From the NCBI GenBank assembly GCA_902475545.1, contig CABRZP010000003.1:1-64000 (forward strand): a stretch of 64,000 bases of DNA, in the 5' to 3' direction. This document shows, piece after piece, positions 16,628-25,132 of this stretch. The DNA is from an uncultured bacterium (GTDB lineage: Bacteria > Cyanobacteriota > Vampirovibrionia > Gastranaerophilales > Gastranaerophilaceae). Each line of letters begins with the position of its first letter. Positions within the stretch are counted from its first letter, which is position 1. Below the pieces are notes generated by a model that did not search any database, was not told where the DNA came from, and saw only the letters and a program-made list of their open reading frames with translations. The position numbers and the translations under genes were made by a program.

Positions 16628-17521
16628 ATGAAAAAGATAGCAGCATTATTGATTTTATCCGCATTATTTATTCCTGCATTTGATATTCAGGCAAATGCTT
16701 CACTTGTTTCCGACAGAAAATATCGTCTTGAACAAAAGAAAGAAAACAGAGAAGCTGTAAAACAAATAAAGAACCTTATAAATTCGCACAACATTTATGC
16801 AAATCAGCATGATATTGAAAAATTAGGTACTTTATATTCTGATAAATATATAAATAATGACGGTTTTAATAAAGAAATATATTTTAAAAGTATAAAAGAC
16901 ACTTGGGAATCATGTAAAGATTTAACTTATACAACTAAAATAATTTCATTAAATATTAACGGTGATTATGCACATGTGAATGTTGAAGAAACTGCCAACG
17001 GTACGATTTACGATACTATAGAAAATATGCCTGTTGCAGGAGAAATACATTCTAAGTCAACAGGGATTTACCATCTTGAGCAGGTAAACGGCAGATGGTT
17101 TATTACAGGTGAGACATCTTTGACTGATGAATCTTCGCTTTTATATGGCGATGCAAGATTTATGAATATAGAAATTCAAACACCAAATCAGGTTAATGCC
17201 GGAGAAACATATACTTCACTTGTTAAAGTGGATACGGATGATAATACTTTTATTATTGGTGCTATCGATAGAGATCCTGTAACTTATCCTGTTAAAACTC
17301 CTAAAAGTGAACTTCGGGCTATGCCGCAATCTCAAACACTTGAAAGATTATTAAAAGCTAACACTGATAATATTAATGAGTATGCTGTTGCCTCTCTTGC
17401 AATTTCGAAAGCTCAGGGAGTTGGTACTGACAGTTTCAAAATATATATGGCAGGACTTGCTTGTGTTATGAAGAGAATTAATGTGATACCAAAAAATAAT
17501 TTTGCAAAATTAGAGGAGTAA
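16628..17521 (+). CDS. Secreted NTF2/SnoaL-like protein
   Basis: A 297-residue protein with a signal peptide (KKIAALLILSALFIPAFDIQANA). Residues about 40-165 look like an NTF2-like cone domain (NSHNIYANQHDIEKLGTLYS; GIYHLEQVNGRWFITGE), a fold used for ligand binding or catalysis. The remaining part (GETYTSLVKVDTDDNTFIIGAID) is beta-rich and unassigned. The gene starts an operon: lspA follows after one base, then rluD. A lipobox is not evident, so processing by LspA is not expected. Function unknown. Confidence 0.65.
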   Translation: MKKIAALLILSALFIPAFDIQANASLVSDRKYRLEQKKENREAVKQIKNLINSHNIYANQHDIEKLGTLYSDKYINNDGFNKEIYFKSIKDTWESCKDLTYTTKIISLNINGDYAHVNVEETANGTIYDTIENMPVAGEIHSKSTGIYHLEQVNGRWFITGETSLTDESSLLYGDARFMNIEIQTPNQVNAGETYTSLVKVDTDDNTFIIGAIDRDPVTYPVKTPKSELRAMPQSQTLERLLKANTDNINEYAVASLAISKAQGVGTDSFKIYMAGLACVMKRINVIPKNNFAKLEE

Positions 17522-17522
17522 A

Positions 17523-17987
17523 ATGAACACATCAATAGGTAAATATCTTTTTTTAATCGGTTGTTTTGTATTTTGGCTGTTTCTTGCCTTGTTCTCATCT
17601 CAGTTGATTGTTGATAACTTAACGTCAGGGCATCATTATTCAAATGCGGTATTCCAACTTCATTATTTAAAAAATTCCGGAGCAGCTTTTAGTCTTTTAC
17701 AAAATGCACGTGAATTTTTGATAATCGTATCTATTGTTGCAACAACATTATTATTTTTATATGTTCATAATCATATTAGAAATATAAATCTTGTTTCAGT
17801 ATCATTTATCGGGCTTTTAAGTGCCGGTATAATGAGTAACTGCCATGAAAGAATTGTACTGGGATTTGTCAGAGATTATATTCAATTAAACTTCATTCAT
17901 TTCCCAATATTTAATGTTGCAGATATATTTATTACAATTGGTGTAATTGCACTTGTAGGTATACTACTTTTCTATAAGGGCAGATAG
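17523..17987 (+). CDS. lspA: Lipoprotein signal peptidase (SPase II) with Asp-to-Glu substitution
   Basis: A 154-residue membrane aspartic protease with four hydrophobic segments. Conserved LKNSGAAFSLL (residues 49-59) and the second catalytic block FNVADIFITIG (Asp134) are intact. The first catalytic block, normally G-N-x-x-D-R, reads SNCHER, so Glu109 stands where catalytic Asp is expected. LspA removes signal peptides from lipid-modified prolipoproteins in the inner membrane. Whether this copy is active with Glu is uncertain; it could be a specialised paralogue. It is tightly linked between the NTF2-like gene and rluD. Confidence 0.8.
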   Translation: MNTSIGKYLFLIGCFVFWLFLALFSSQLIVDNLTSGHHYSNAVFQLHYLKNSGAAFSLLQNAREFLIIVSIVATTLLFLYVHNHIRNINLVSVSFIGLLSAGIMSNCHERIVLGFVRDYIQLNFIHFPIFNVADIFITIGVIALVGILLFYKGR

Positions 17988-17990
17988 AGT

Positions 17991-18908
17991 ATGCTTTTTG
18001 TAATTGATGAAAATACTGACGAAATAAGATTAGATTTATATTTATCTCAGCTTTATGACGGAATTTCTCGTTCAAAAATTCAGTCTGCAATAAAATCCGG
18101 AAAAGTTCAGGTAAACAATGCCGAAAAAAAGCCTTCATATATTCTTAGAGAGGGTGACAGGATTGAATTTGAAAATCTTATTGAAGAAAAAGAATTAATG
18201 GTTGAACCGGAGGATATTCCTATTGAAGTCATATGGGAAGACGAAAATATGGCGGTTATAAATAAGCCTTCAGGTATGCTTACTCACCCGACAACCATTG
18301 AAACTTCAGGAACTTTGGTAAACGCTTTATTGCATAAGTATGGACAAAATTTATCAGATACTAACGGCGAATTCAGAAGAGGTATTGTACACCGTTTGGA
18401 TAGAAATACATCAGGTCTTTTAATGATACCAAAAAACAATAAAACTCATGAGTATCTTGCAGATTTAATTAAAAATCATAATTTAACAAAAAAATATCAT
18501 GCTGTATTAGTTGGGAATTATCCACGTGATAATGATGTAATTACTGATCCGATTGGAAGAAATAATGTAAATCCTAAAAAAATGGCGGTTAGAGCTGATG
18601 GAAGACCAAGTGTAACTAAGTTAAAGGTTCTTGAACGATTTGGAAATGAGGCAACTTATGTTGAGCTTACGCTAGTTACGGGAAGAACTCATCAAATTCG
18701 TGTACATACAAGTAACAAAAGACACCCCGTATACAATGACACTTTATATGGAGCCGGACAAGGTAAAGTTAAGACTCAGGAACAAGTTTTGCAATCATAC
18801 TACTTACGATTTGCAAAACCATTTTCATCAGAGATAATTGAGTTAGAAATAGAACCCGATGAAAAATTATCTAAGGTTCTGAACTATTTCAAAAACAGGA
18901 GTGTTTAA
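17991..18908 (+). CDS. rluD-like: RluD-family pseudouridine synthase
   Basis: A 305-residue protein with an N-terminal S4 RNA-binding domain (GISRSKIQSAIKSGKVQVN, residues 24-42) and a RluA-type catalytic domain. The catalytic Asp lies in IVHRLDRNTSGLL near residue 134, with LVTGRTHQIRVH further on. It should convert specific uridines in 23S rRNA to pseudouridine. The pairing lspA-rluD is common in bacteria. Three bases separate it from lspA. Assignment to RluD rather than RluA/C rests on the S4 domain and gene order. Confidence 0.92.
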   Translation: MLFVIDENTDEIRLDLYLSQLYDGISRSKIQSAIKSGKVQVNNAEKKPSYILREGDRIEFENLIEEKELMVEPEDIPIEVIWEDENMAVINKPSGMLTHPTTIETSGTLVNALLHKYGQNLSDTNGEFRRGIVHRLDRNTSGLLMIPKNNKTHEYLADLIKNHNLTKKYHAVLVGNYPRDNDVITDPIGRNNVNPKKMAVRADGRPSVTKLKVLERFGNEATYVELTLVTGRTHQIRVHTSNKRHPVYNDTLYGAGQGKVKTQEQVLQSYYLRFAKPFSSEIIELEIEPDEKLSKVLNYFKNRSV

Positions 18909-18909
18909 A

Positions 18910-19368
18910 ATGAAGAGAATATTTTTATTTGTAAGTGTTGTATTATTGTTAGCCGCAATATATCTTATTATTTTAAATTTTAATAACTACACAGATTTAA
19001 ATTTAATATACAGTAACTTGCTTGATGCACAGACTCAAGCAGGCTGGTCTGAACAAGGACCTTATATAACAAAAGCAATACGTATTTCCACATACACATT
19101 ATTAATGATATTGTCAGGAATTTTTGTTGGAGCCGGTACTGTTTATATGTTTTTAGCTGCACAAAACGATAAAGTTAAGGCTTACCAAAGAGAATTGGAA
19201 AAAACATCTATTTCCGGAGCTTCAAATGCTTCCAGAGTTGAGGTTCTTGAAGCAAAAATCAAGACTCTGGAAAAGGCTTTCAGCGCAGTAATTGATGAAC
19301 GCTCAAAACTGGAACTTCAGATTAAAAATTTAAATATTGAACTTGATAAACTAAACAAATCAGAATAA
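18910..19368 (+). CDS. LapA/DUF1049-like membrane protein with coiled-coil tail
   Basis: A 152-residue protein. Two membrane helices (residues 4-24 and about 60-82) flank NFNNYTDLNLIYSN, an arrangement seen in LapA/DUF1049 proteins. A coiled coil (VEVLEAKIKTLEKAFSAVI ...) fills the cytoplasmic C-terminus. The start at 18910 is chosen because AGGAG lies eight bases upstream; an earlier GTG would overlap that site. It is the last gene of the operon from 16628. In other bacteria LapA helps assemble lipopolysaccharide synthesis proteins; that role here is inference. Confidence 0.65.
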   Translation: MKRIFLFVSVVLLLAAIYLIILNFNNYTDLNLIYSNLLDAQTQAGWSEQGPYITKAIRISTYTLLMILSGIFVGAGTVYMFLAAQNDKVKAYQRELEKTSISGASNASRVEVLEAKIKTLEKAFSAVIDERSKLELQIKNLNIELDKLNKSE

Positions 19369-19378
19369 ATAAAAAAAG

Positions 19379-19399
19379 ACTCTTTAAATGCGAAAGAGT
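19379..19399 (-). terminator. Terminator of the leftward XRE gene
   Basis: Stem ACTCTTT / AAAGAGT with a seven-base loop; on the minus strand it is followed by a long T-run, about 40 bases after the XRE stop codon. Confidence 0.7.
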
Positions 19400-19437
19400 A
19401 ACACTTCAAATTCAAAACTTGGAATACCTAATAAAAT

Positions 19438-19764
19438 TTATAGTAGAGCATCAATTAATTTTAACAAAATCGTTAGTCGTTCATTATTATTTTTTATATT
19501 GTTTATTTTGGAGATTATTGAATCATATAAATCTTTATTTGTTTTACAAGTCGAAAAATTAAATAATTCTTGAGGTTGGATATTTAAAATATCAATTATT
19601 TTTTCTAAAGTTGAAGCGGTCATAAACGCATTACCTCGTTCTATACTACTTAAGGTATTTGTAGCAACTCCAATTTCTTCAGCAAAAGCCTCTTGACTAA
19701 AGCCCTGAGTTTTTCTGAGTTCACGAATACGACTACCTAATTGTTTTTGAATATAACCTGCCAT
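19438..19764 (-). CDS. XRE-family transcriptional regulator
   Basis: A 108-residue protein with a Cro/cI-type helix-turn-helix at residues 9-62 (LGSRIRELRKTQGFSQEAFA ... LSSIERGNAFM). The C-terminal half is similar in length and character to the XRE protein at 12606, including an E-L-F-N/Q-F segment after the HTH. It faces the small secreted gene at 19904. Twin copies of a palindrome overlap that gene's promoter, so it probably represses both directions (inference). Confidence 0.9.
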   Translation of the reverse strand: MAGYIQKQLGSRIRELRKTQGFSQEAFAEEIGVATNTLSSIERGNAFMTASTLEKIIDILNIQPQELFNFSTCKTNKDLYDSIISKINNIKNNNERLTILLKLIDALL

Positions 19765-19812
19765 AAATTTCCTTATTTATTTAATTATAATTATTAATCT
19801 AATCAATCTAAC

Positions 19813-19854
19813 AATGTTAAACATGTTGAAAATAAATGTTAAACATGTTATAAT
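19813..19854 (+). promoter_or_regulatory. Twin operators overlapping a promoter
   Basis: AATGTTAAACATGTT occurs exactly twice (19813-19827 and 19835-19849), 22 bases apart, about two helical turns. Each contains the perfect dyad ATGTT-a-AACAT. A strong promoter, TTGAAA (19826-19831), 17 bases, TATAAT (19849-19854), is interleaved with them and reads toward the gene at 19904. The adjacent XRE protein is the obvious candidate ligand. Confidence 0.75.
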
Positions 19855-19903
19855 AATAATAGTTTTATACACATTCAATTTACTCAATTGAAAGGAAAAA
19901 TCT

Positions 19904-20194
19904 ATGAACAAATTTCTACTATTAGGATTGTTTTCAATTATACTCGTACAAACAGTATTATGCACTCCAGCTTTTAGCAGTTATTGCGACCAATTAAACT
20001 TTCAAGGATATATTGACGCGGCTTTTTCATGCAGACAGGAAGAATATCAGAGAAATAGACAATTGGAACTGATGGAACAACAAGTGCAATTACAGCGACA
20101 ACAGGTCTTTCAACAACAACAATGGTTGGATAATACTTGGCCGACACCAAATCAGCCGATTATTCCGGCAATAGGGATTGGGGGTTATTACTAA
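19904..20194 (+). CDS. Small secreted Gln-rich protein
   Basis: A 96-residue protein with a signal peptide (NKFLLLGLFSIILVQTVLCTPAFS). The mature part has two Cys residues (YCDQLNF; FSCRQEE), a Gln/Arg-rich helical stretch (QQVQLQRQQVFQQQQ) and a Gly/Ile/Tyr tail. A good RBS (GAAAGGA) precedes the ATG. The promoter carries two copies of a probable XRE operator, so expression is likely tightly controlled. No family recognised. Confidence 0.65.
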   Translation: MNKFLLLGLFSIILVQTVLCTPAFSSYCDQLNFQGYIDAAFSCRQEEYQRNRQLELMEQQVQLQRQQVFQQQQWLDNTWPTPNQPIIPAIGIGGYY

Positions 20195-20240
20195 TTTTAT
20201 TCTGTATTATACAAGTATTATAAAAGATAAGTGAGGGTTT

Positions 20241-20486
20241 ATGATAGATAAAAAATTAGAAGAATTACAAAATAAATTGCAACAGTATATAGAACTAAAG
20301 ATATCTTACCACAATGATGTATGTTCTATAGAAAATGAAAATGGGTATTATTGCTCTTGTTGCTTTGATTATGCAGATAAACTTGTTCATTTGCATAGAG
20401 TTTATGATTATGATGGTAATATTGATGACAGATTTCTTATCTGTCCTAAATGTAAAACTAAAGTTTTAAATCCAGAGAACAAATAG
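20241..20486 (+). CDS. Small zinc-ribbon protein
   Basis: An 81-residue protein. A short N-terminal helix is followed by two Cys pairs (YYCSCCFDYADK and ICPKCKTK) about 35 residues apart, as in a zinc ribbon. An RBS (GTGAGGG) precedes the ATG. It follows the small secreted gene in the same direction and may be co-transcribed. Role unknown. Confidence 0.6.
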   Translation: MIDKKLEELQNKLQQYIELKISYHNDVCSIENENGYYCSCCFDYADKLVHLHRVYDYDGNIDDRFLICPKCKTKVLNPENK

Positions 20487-20512
20487 TAAAAAGCTTTTGG
20501 TTCCTACTTTCT

Positions 20513-23098
20513 TTACTTAGTAACAATTGATAAAATATAATTATCTGTGAAATATTTATTGGCAACTTCTATAATGTCAGAATCAGTTACGCTGTTTATT
20601 AATTCCTGATAATTGTCTTTAAATTCATATCCTCTGGTAGAGGCTTCATACCAACCTGTATTAGAGGCTTTATCAAGATTTGTTTCTAAACTTATAATAT
20701 AATTGCCAATTAATTTGTCTTTTGCATCTTGTAGTTCTTTATCTCCTACATATTCTGTTTTTAGACGGGTAATTTCTTCAAACAGCCCTTTTTTGGCTTT
20801 TTCTAAAGTTGCAGGATTTGTTCCAATATAAAGCATAAAACTTCCACGCAATACATTTGGAGAATATCCGGAGCCAAGCTGATAGGCAAGTCCTTCCTGT
20901 TCCCTCAAGTCTTTGAACATTCTTGAACTCATACCTGAGCCTAAAATAGAATCAATTATTTGAAGAGCAGCATAGTCTTTTTGATTTAATACTCCGTTAG
21001 TCTGCCAGCCAAGAAGAATCCAGGCAGTTTCTGTTGTCGACATATTTTGAACAGTAGTTCTCGGAGATGTAATAGGAGATATTCTTGAATCATAATCAGT
21101 ATAATTGAAAGAAGAACAATCTCCGGTTTTATTAAATATGTTATTTAATTCTTTTATTGTTTTGTCTTTATCAATATTACCATTTATTGAAATGACAAGA
21201 TTTTCGGGATTAAATACATTATTATAGTATTCAACAATATCATCTCTTGTAATATTTGGAATATTTTTTTCTAAAACTTTAGAAGAAATTGAATAAGGTG
21301 TATTTTGATAAATTAAGTCCCTGTATTCTTCAACAGCACGTTGTAATGGAATATCTTTACTGCGTTTTATTGCACTTAATTTATCGGATTTTACTTTTTC
21401 TATTTCAAAATCATCAAACGTTGCATTGTTCACAACTTCATTCAATAACTCTAAGGTTTTATCATATTCATCTTTAGTTGTTAATACAGAAATAGAAAAG
21501 GCATCAGCCCTTGTTGACGGTGAAATTTTTATTCCGTTATCTTCAAGAACTTGAGATAGTTCTAATGATGAATAATTCTTTGTGCCCTTCATCATTGCTG
21601 AAGCTGTAAGTTTTGAGGTACCGGCTTTCTTCTCAATAAGTTGACCGCCTTTTGCATCAATACTTATTGCAATAATATCGTTGACTGTATTTGGTGTATA
21701 AAGTAAAGTTGCACCATTTGATAATTTGTATTTTTGAGTTTCTGAATTTTCGCTGATAAATTCTGCACTGCCTGAAGGCTTTGTAATATCGGAAACCGGA
21801 ATTTCTTTTGCATCTTTTGGCAAGATTATTGAAACTGCACTTTTATTTATACCAAGATATTTTTCAGCAACACGTTTTACGTCATCTTTAGTTACAGATT
21901 TTATATTACACAGATAATTGTCGTAAAATTTTATATCATTTGTTAATGCAACAGTATATCCTATTTCTGTGGCAATATTTGTTATTGATTCTCTTGAATA
22001 ATATGTGTTTCTTTCAATAATATTTTTTGCAAGTGTCAGTTGTTCATCAGTTACCCCATTTTTTTGAATTTTGTTTATTTCATCAAAAATTGTTTTTTGA
22101 ACTACCTGACATTTTGCAGGTTCAAAATCAGCCATTACATAAAAAATACCATCATCTCGGAATGTTGAGTTACCTGCATCTACAGAGGAAACAATCCTTT
22201 TCTTTTCTTTCAATACTTGATTTAAAACAGAAGATCTACCATCTCCAAGAATAGTCGCTAAAACATCAAGAGCATACGAATCTTTTTCATCAATTGGCAC
22301 CCCTCTAAAACCAATTACCATATAACCGGACTCAGTATCAAGATATTCGACTTTTTTCTTTTGCTTTGTTAATGGCAATTCTTTTAAATAAATATTTTTA
22401 GTTTGTTTTTTATAATCTGCATTAAATACTTCTTTTACCCTTTCCAGAGCATGGGCAGAATCTACATCACCTATTACAATAGTTACCATATTTGATGGAG
22501 AGTAATGTGCATTATAAAAGTTTAAAACTTGATCTCTGGTTATAGTTTCAATGATTTCACTTTTACCGATTACTTTTCTTTTATACGGATGGTTAGTATA
22601 CAGCATTGAATTCAAATTTTCCTGCATAATTCTGGTTGGGGCATTCAAATCTTTGCTGATTTCTTCCAGAACAACTTTACGTTCTTTTTCCATCTCATTT
22701 CGAGGGATAAGCGGGTGAAGCATCATGTCTGCGTGTAATTGCATTGCTAAATCAAAATCTTTAGATGGAATTGTTACGTAATAATGTGTAAAATCTTTGC
22801 TGGTAGCTGCATTTGTTATCGCACCTTTAGTTTCTAAAATTCTGTCAAATTCACCGGGATCTAAATTAGTTGTTCCTTTAAAAAATAAATGTTCAAGGAA
22901 ATGTGCGACACCATTATTGGAATCATCTTCATCAATTGAACCGGTTTTAATCCAAGTATCAATTGTAACAATAGGATTATTTTTAACTTCTTGAATTACT
23001 ACAGTTTGTCCGTTATTAAGTTTATACATTTGAGCATTTGCTGCCCATACTGCGTTTCCGCAAATAAATATTGCTGCTGCTAATATGAATTTTTTCAT
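20513..23098 (-). CDS. Secreted M16-family zinc metallopeptidase (fused two-domain form)
   Basis: An 861-residue protein: signal peptide (KKFILAAAIFICGNAVWAA), an active N-terminal M16 half with inverted zinc motif H66-F-L-E-H70 and downstream Glu, and a C-terminal M16 half without the HxxEH motif. The two halves form a clamshell that degrades peptides, as in pitrilysin-type enzymes. The start at 23098 is chosen since AAGGATGG lies just upstream; an ATG nine bases earlier overlaps this site. It stands in a leftward group with recO and pilT further upstream. Confidence 0.9.
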   Translation of the reverse strand: MKKFILAAAIFICGNAVWAANAQMYKLNNGQTVVIQEVKNNPIVTIDTWIKTGSIDEDDSNNGVAHFLEHLFFKGTTNLDPGEFDRILETKGAITNAATSKDFTHYYVTIPSKDFDLAMQLHADMMLHPLIPRNEMEKERKVVLEEISKDLNAPTRIMQENLNSMLYTNHPYKRKVIGKSEIIETITRDQVLNFYNAHYSPSNMVTIVIGDVDSAHALERVKEVFNADYKKQTKNIYLKELPLTKQKKKVEYLDTESGYMVIGFRGVPIDEKDSYALDVLATILGDGRSSVLNQVLKEKKRIVSSVDAGNSTFRDDGIFYVMADFEPAKCQVVQKTIFDEINKIQKNGVTDEQLTLAKNIIERNTYYSRESITNIATEIGYTVALTNDIKFYDNYLCNIKSVTKDDVKRVAEKYLGINKSAVSIILPKDAKEIPVSDITKPSGSAEFISENSETQKYKLSNGATLLYTPNTVNDIIAISIDAKGGQLIEKKAGTSKLTASAMMKGTKNYSSLELSQVLEDNGIKISPSTRADAFSISVLTTKDEYDKTLELLNEVVNNATFDDFEIEKVKSDKLSAIKRSKDIPLQRAVEEYRDLIYQNTPYSISSKVLEKNIPNITRDDIVEYYNNVFNPENLVISINGNIDKDKTIKELNNIFNKTGDCSSFNYTDYDSRISPITSPRTTVQNMSTTETAWILLGWQTNGVLNQKDYAALQIIDSILGSGMSSRMFKDLREQEGLAYQLGSGYSPNVLRGSFMLYIGTNPATLEKAKKGLFEEITRLKTEYVGDKELQDAKDKLIGNYIISLETNLDKASNTGWYEASTRGYEFKDNYQELINSVTDSDIIEVANKYFTDNYILSIVTK

Positions 23099-23169
23099 AA
23101 AAACCATCCTTTTTAAAATGATTATAATAATAACATATCAAAAATAATATACTCCGTTCGGAGAAAATA

Positions 23170-23943
23170 TTATGCTACCGGAATTTCTTGAAGTATTGAG
23201 GTTGATTTGAATTTTTTTGGAGATTTTAATGCAATATATTCTTTTAAAACTTCAAATGTTACGGTACAAACTTTTTCGTTTGCCTTTAATTCATATTCTC
23301 CTTTTTCTTCAAAATCATTAATTGACATCTGTTTAAAAAAGTCTCTTAATTTATACGGCATTTGTTTTTTGTTGTAATGAATACGTTCAGCACAATTTTG
23401 ACAAACAATACCACCTAAATTCGGTACAAAATACATTGTTTCATCTTTAACTGTATTGTGGCAGTGAAGACACCTATCAAATTCAATAGAAAAGCCGGAT
23501 TCAATCATCATTTTTAATTGAAATTTAATAACGGCAATCATAATTTCAACTTTATTTTCTGATATAGAAATAGCATTTAAAGTTTTATACAAAAGATTAT
23601 AAATTATTTCAGAACCAGGATCTTCTTCCAAACCAAAGTTATGAACGACTTCAGTTACGTACATTGAATAAAAAATTTTATCAATATCCTGTCTTGTTTT
23701 ATGGAATGTATTTAAAACTTCAGCCTGACAAATAGTATCAAGATTTTTACCTTTATGAAGCATCAAAGTATTGGCGACCAGCAAATCCATACGGGCACCC
23801 AATTTACTTTTAGGCTTTTTTACCCCCTTAGCTACTCCCCTTATTAGTCCTTTATCTTTTGAATACATAACTATGATTTTGTCAGATTCACTTAAGTTGT
23901 AGGACTTTAAATTAATTGCGTCTGTTACAAAATTATTTTGCAT
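23170..23943 (-). CDS. recO: DNA repair protein RecO
   Basis: A 257-residue protein. An N-terminal OB-fold (AINLKSYNLSESDKIIVMYS; GLIRGVAKGVKKPKSKLG) is followed by a helical domain with a four-Cys zinc finger (CLHCHNT and IVCQNCAE). RecO loads RecA with RecF and RecR and anneals single strands. Length and zinc site are typical. It lies six bases downstream of pilT in the same direction. Confidence 0.92.
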   Translation of the reverse strand: MQNNFVTDAINLKSYNLSESDKIIVMYSKDKGLIRGVAKGVKKPKSKLGARMDLLVANTLMLHKGKNLDTICQAEVLNTFHKTRQDIDKIFYSMYVTEVVHNFGLEEDPGSEIIYNLLYKTLNAISISENKVEIMIAVIKFQLKMMIESGFSIEFDRCLHCHNTVKDETMYFVPNLGGIVCQNCAERIHYNKKQMPYKLRDFFKQMSINDFEEKGEYELKANEKVCTVTFEVLKEYIALKSPKKFKSTSILQEIPVA

Positions 23944-23949
23944 TGTCTA

Positions 23950-25044
23950 CTACTTCATACCGGTACCGTGGTAAATACCTCTCATTAATTGTTCAAGTTC
24001 AGATCTGTTATCTGAATATTCAAGAGCAATTTCTTTAGTAATTTTTTCATTTTGATAAAGTTTATATAACGACATGTTCATTGTTGTCATATTATTAAAT
24101 GAACCATTTTTAACAAGTTCATAAATTTGTTCCAATTCATCCTTCTGAATAAAGTCTCTAACCGTCGGAGTAACAACCAGAATTTCTGTTGCCGGCAAAC
24201 GAGAACCGCCTTCTGCTGTTGGGACTAATTTTTGAGAAATTGTGCCTCTTAAAGTATTTGCGATTTGACTTCTTACAAAAGGTCTTTCATTAGGATCAAA
24301 CAAGTTGATAATTCTTGCAACTGTTTGAACTGAATCGTTTGTATGGATTGTTGATACAACAAGGTGACCTGTTTCAGCAGCTTTAAGAGCAGATTCTACA
24401 GTTTCTCTATCACGAATTTCACCAATAAATATAACATCAGGATCTTGTCTTAATGCATATTTTACACCATCAGAGAAAGACGGTGTATCAATCAATAATT
24501 GACGCTGTGAAACAATTGATTTTTTATTAGAAAAAATAAACTCAACAGGGTCTTCAATTGTAACAATATGTTTTGCAACAGTTCCATTAATATAATCAAT
24601 AAGCGATGCAATTGTTGTTGATTTACCTGAACCTGTAGGACCTGTAACAAGAACCAAACCATTATTGAAATGGGCAAACTGTTCTATTGTTTCCGGCAAA
24701 TCCAATTCCGCAAAGGTTTTAATATAGTATGGGATAGCACGGATAACCATTGCAGTTTTTCCCAGCTGCCTGCTCATATTAACACGAAATCTCGAACAGC
24801 CTGGGATTTCATAAGAAAAGTCGATATCAAAGAATCTGGTAATTCTGTCTTTCAAATGCTGCGGAGCAACTGTTCTAATAACAAATTCCATGTCTTCACT
24901 TGTTAAAGGCGGCAAATTAATTCTCATAATTTGTCCTGATACTCTAATTGCAGGTCGTTCACCTTCACATATATGAGCATCAGATGCCCCTACAGATACA
25001 GCCTGTCTTAAAAAATCTTCTATATAAAAATCATTACTGCTCAT
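23950..25044 (-). CDS. pilT: Type IV pilus retraction ATPase PilT
   Basis: A 364-residue hexameric ATPase of usual length. Walker A is GPTGSGKSTT; the Asp box and Walker B lie in RQDPDVIFIGEIRDRET; the His box is STIHTND. The AIRAIP-like RAIPYYIK motif and the C-terminal LMRGIYHGTGMK complete the family picture. It powers pilus retraction, twitching and DNA uptake. The divergent comEC and the pilin-like genes in this window suggest a working transformation or surface-motility apparatus (inference). Confidence 0.95.
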   Translation of the reverse strand: MSSNDFYIEDFLRQAVSVGASDAHICEGERPAIRVSGQIMRINLPPLTSEDMEFVIRTVAPQHLKDRITRFFDIDFSYEIPGCSRFRVNMSRQLGKTAMVIRAIPYYIKTFAELDLPETIEQFAHFNNGLVLVTGPTGSGKSTTIASLIDYINGTVAKHIVTIEDPVEFIFSNKKSIVSQRQLLIDTPSFSDGVKYALRQDPDVIFIGEIRDRETVESALKAAETGHLVVSTIHTNDSVQTVARIINLFDPNERPFVRSQIANTLRGTISQKLVPTAEGGSRLPATEILVVTPTVRDFIQKDELEQIYELVKNGSFNNMTTMNMSLYKLYQNEKITKEIALEYSDNRSELEQLMRGIYHGTGMK

Positions 25045-25087
25045 ACTACCCTCTACTTCACCTTAAAGTGTACCATATTTTTTTGTT

Positions 25088-25117
25088 TTGCACAAGTTTA
25101 TTCCCTTGTGATATCAT
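25088..25117 (+). promoter_or_regulatory. Promoter of comEC
   Basis: TTGCAC (25088-25093), 18-base spacer, TATCAT (25112-25117), 15 bases before the comEC ATG. It is divergent from pilT. Confidence 0.45.
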
Positions 25118-25132
25118 ACACATGTTGGAATT

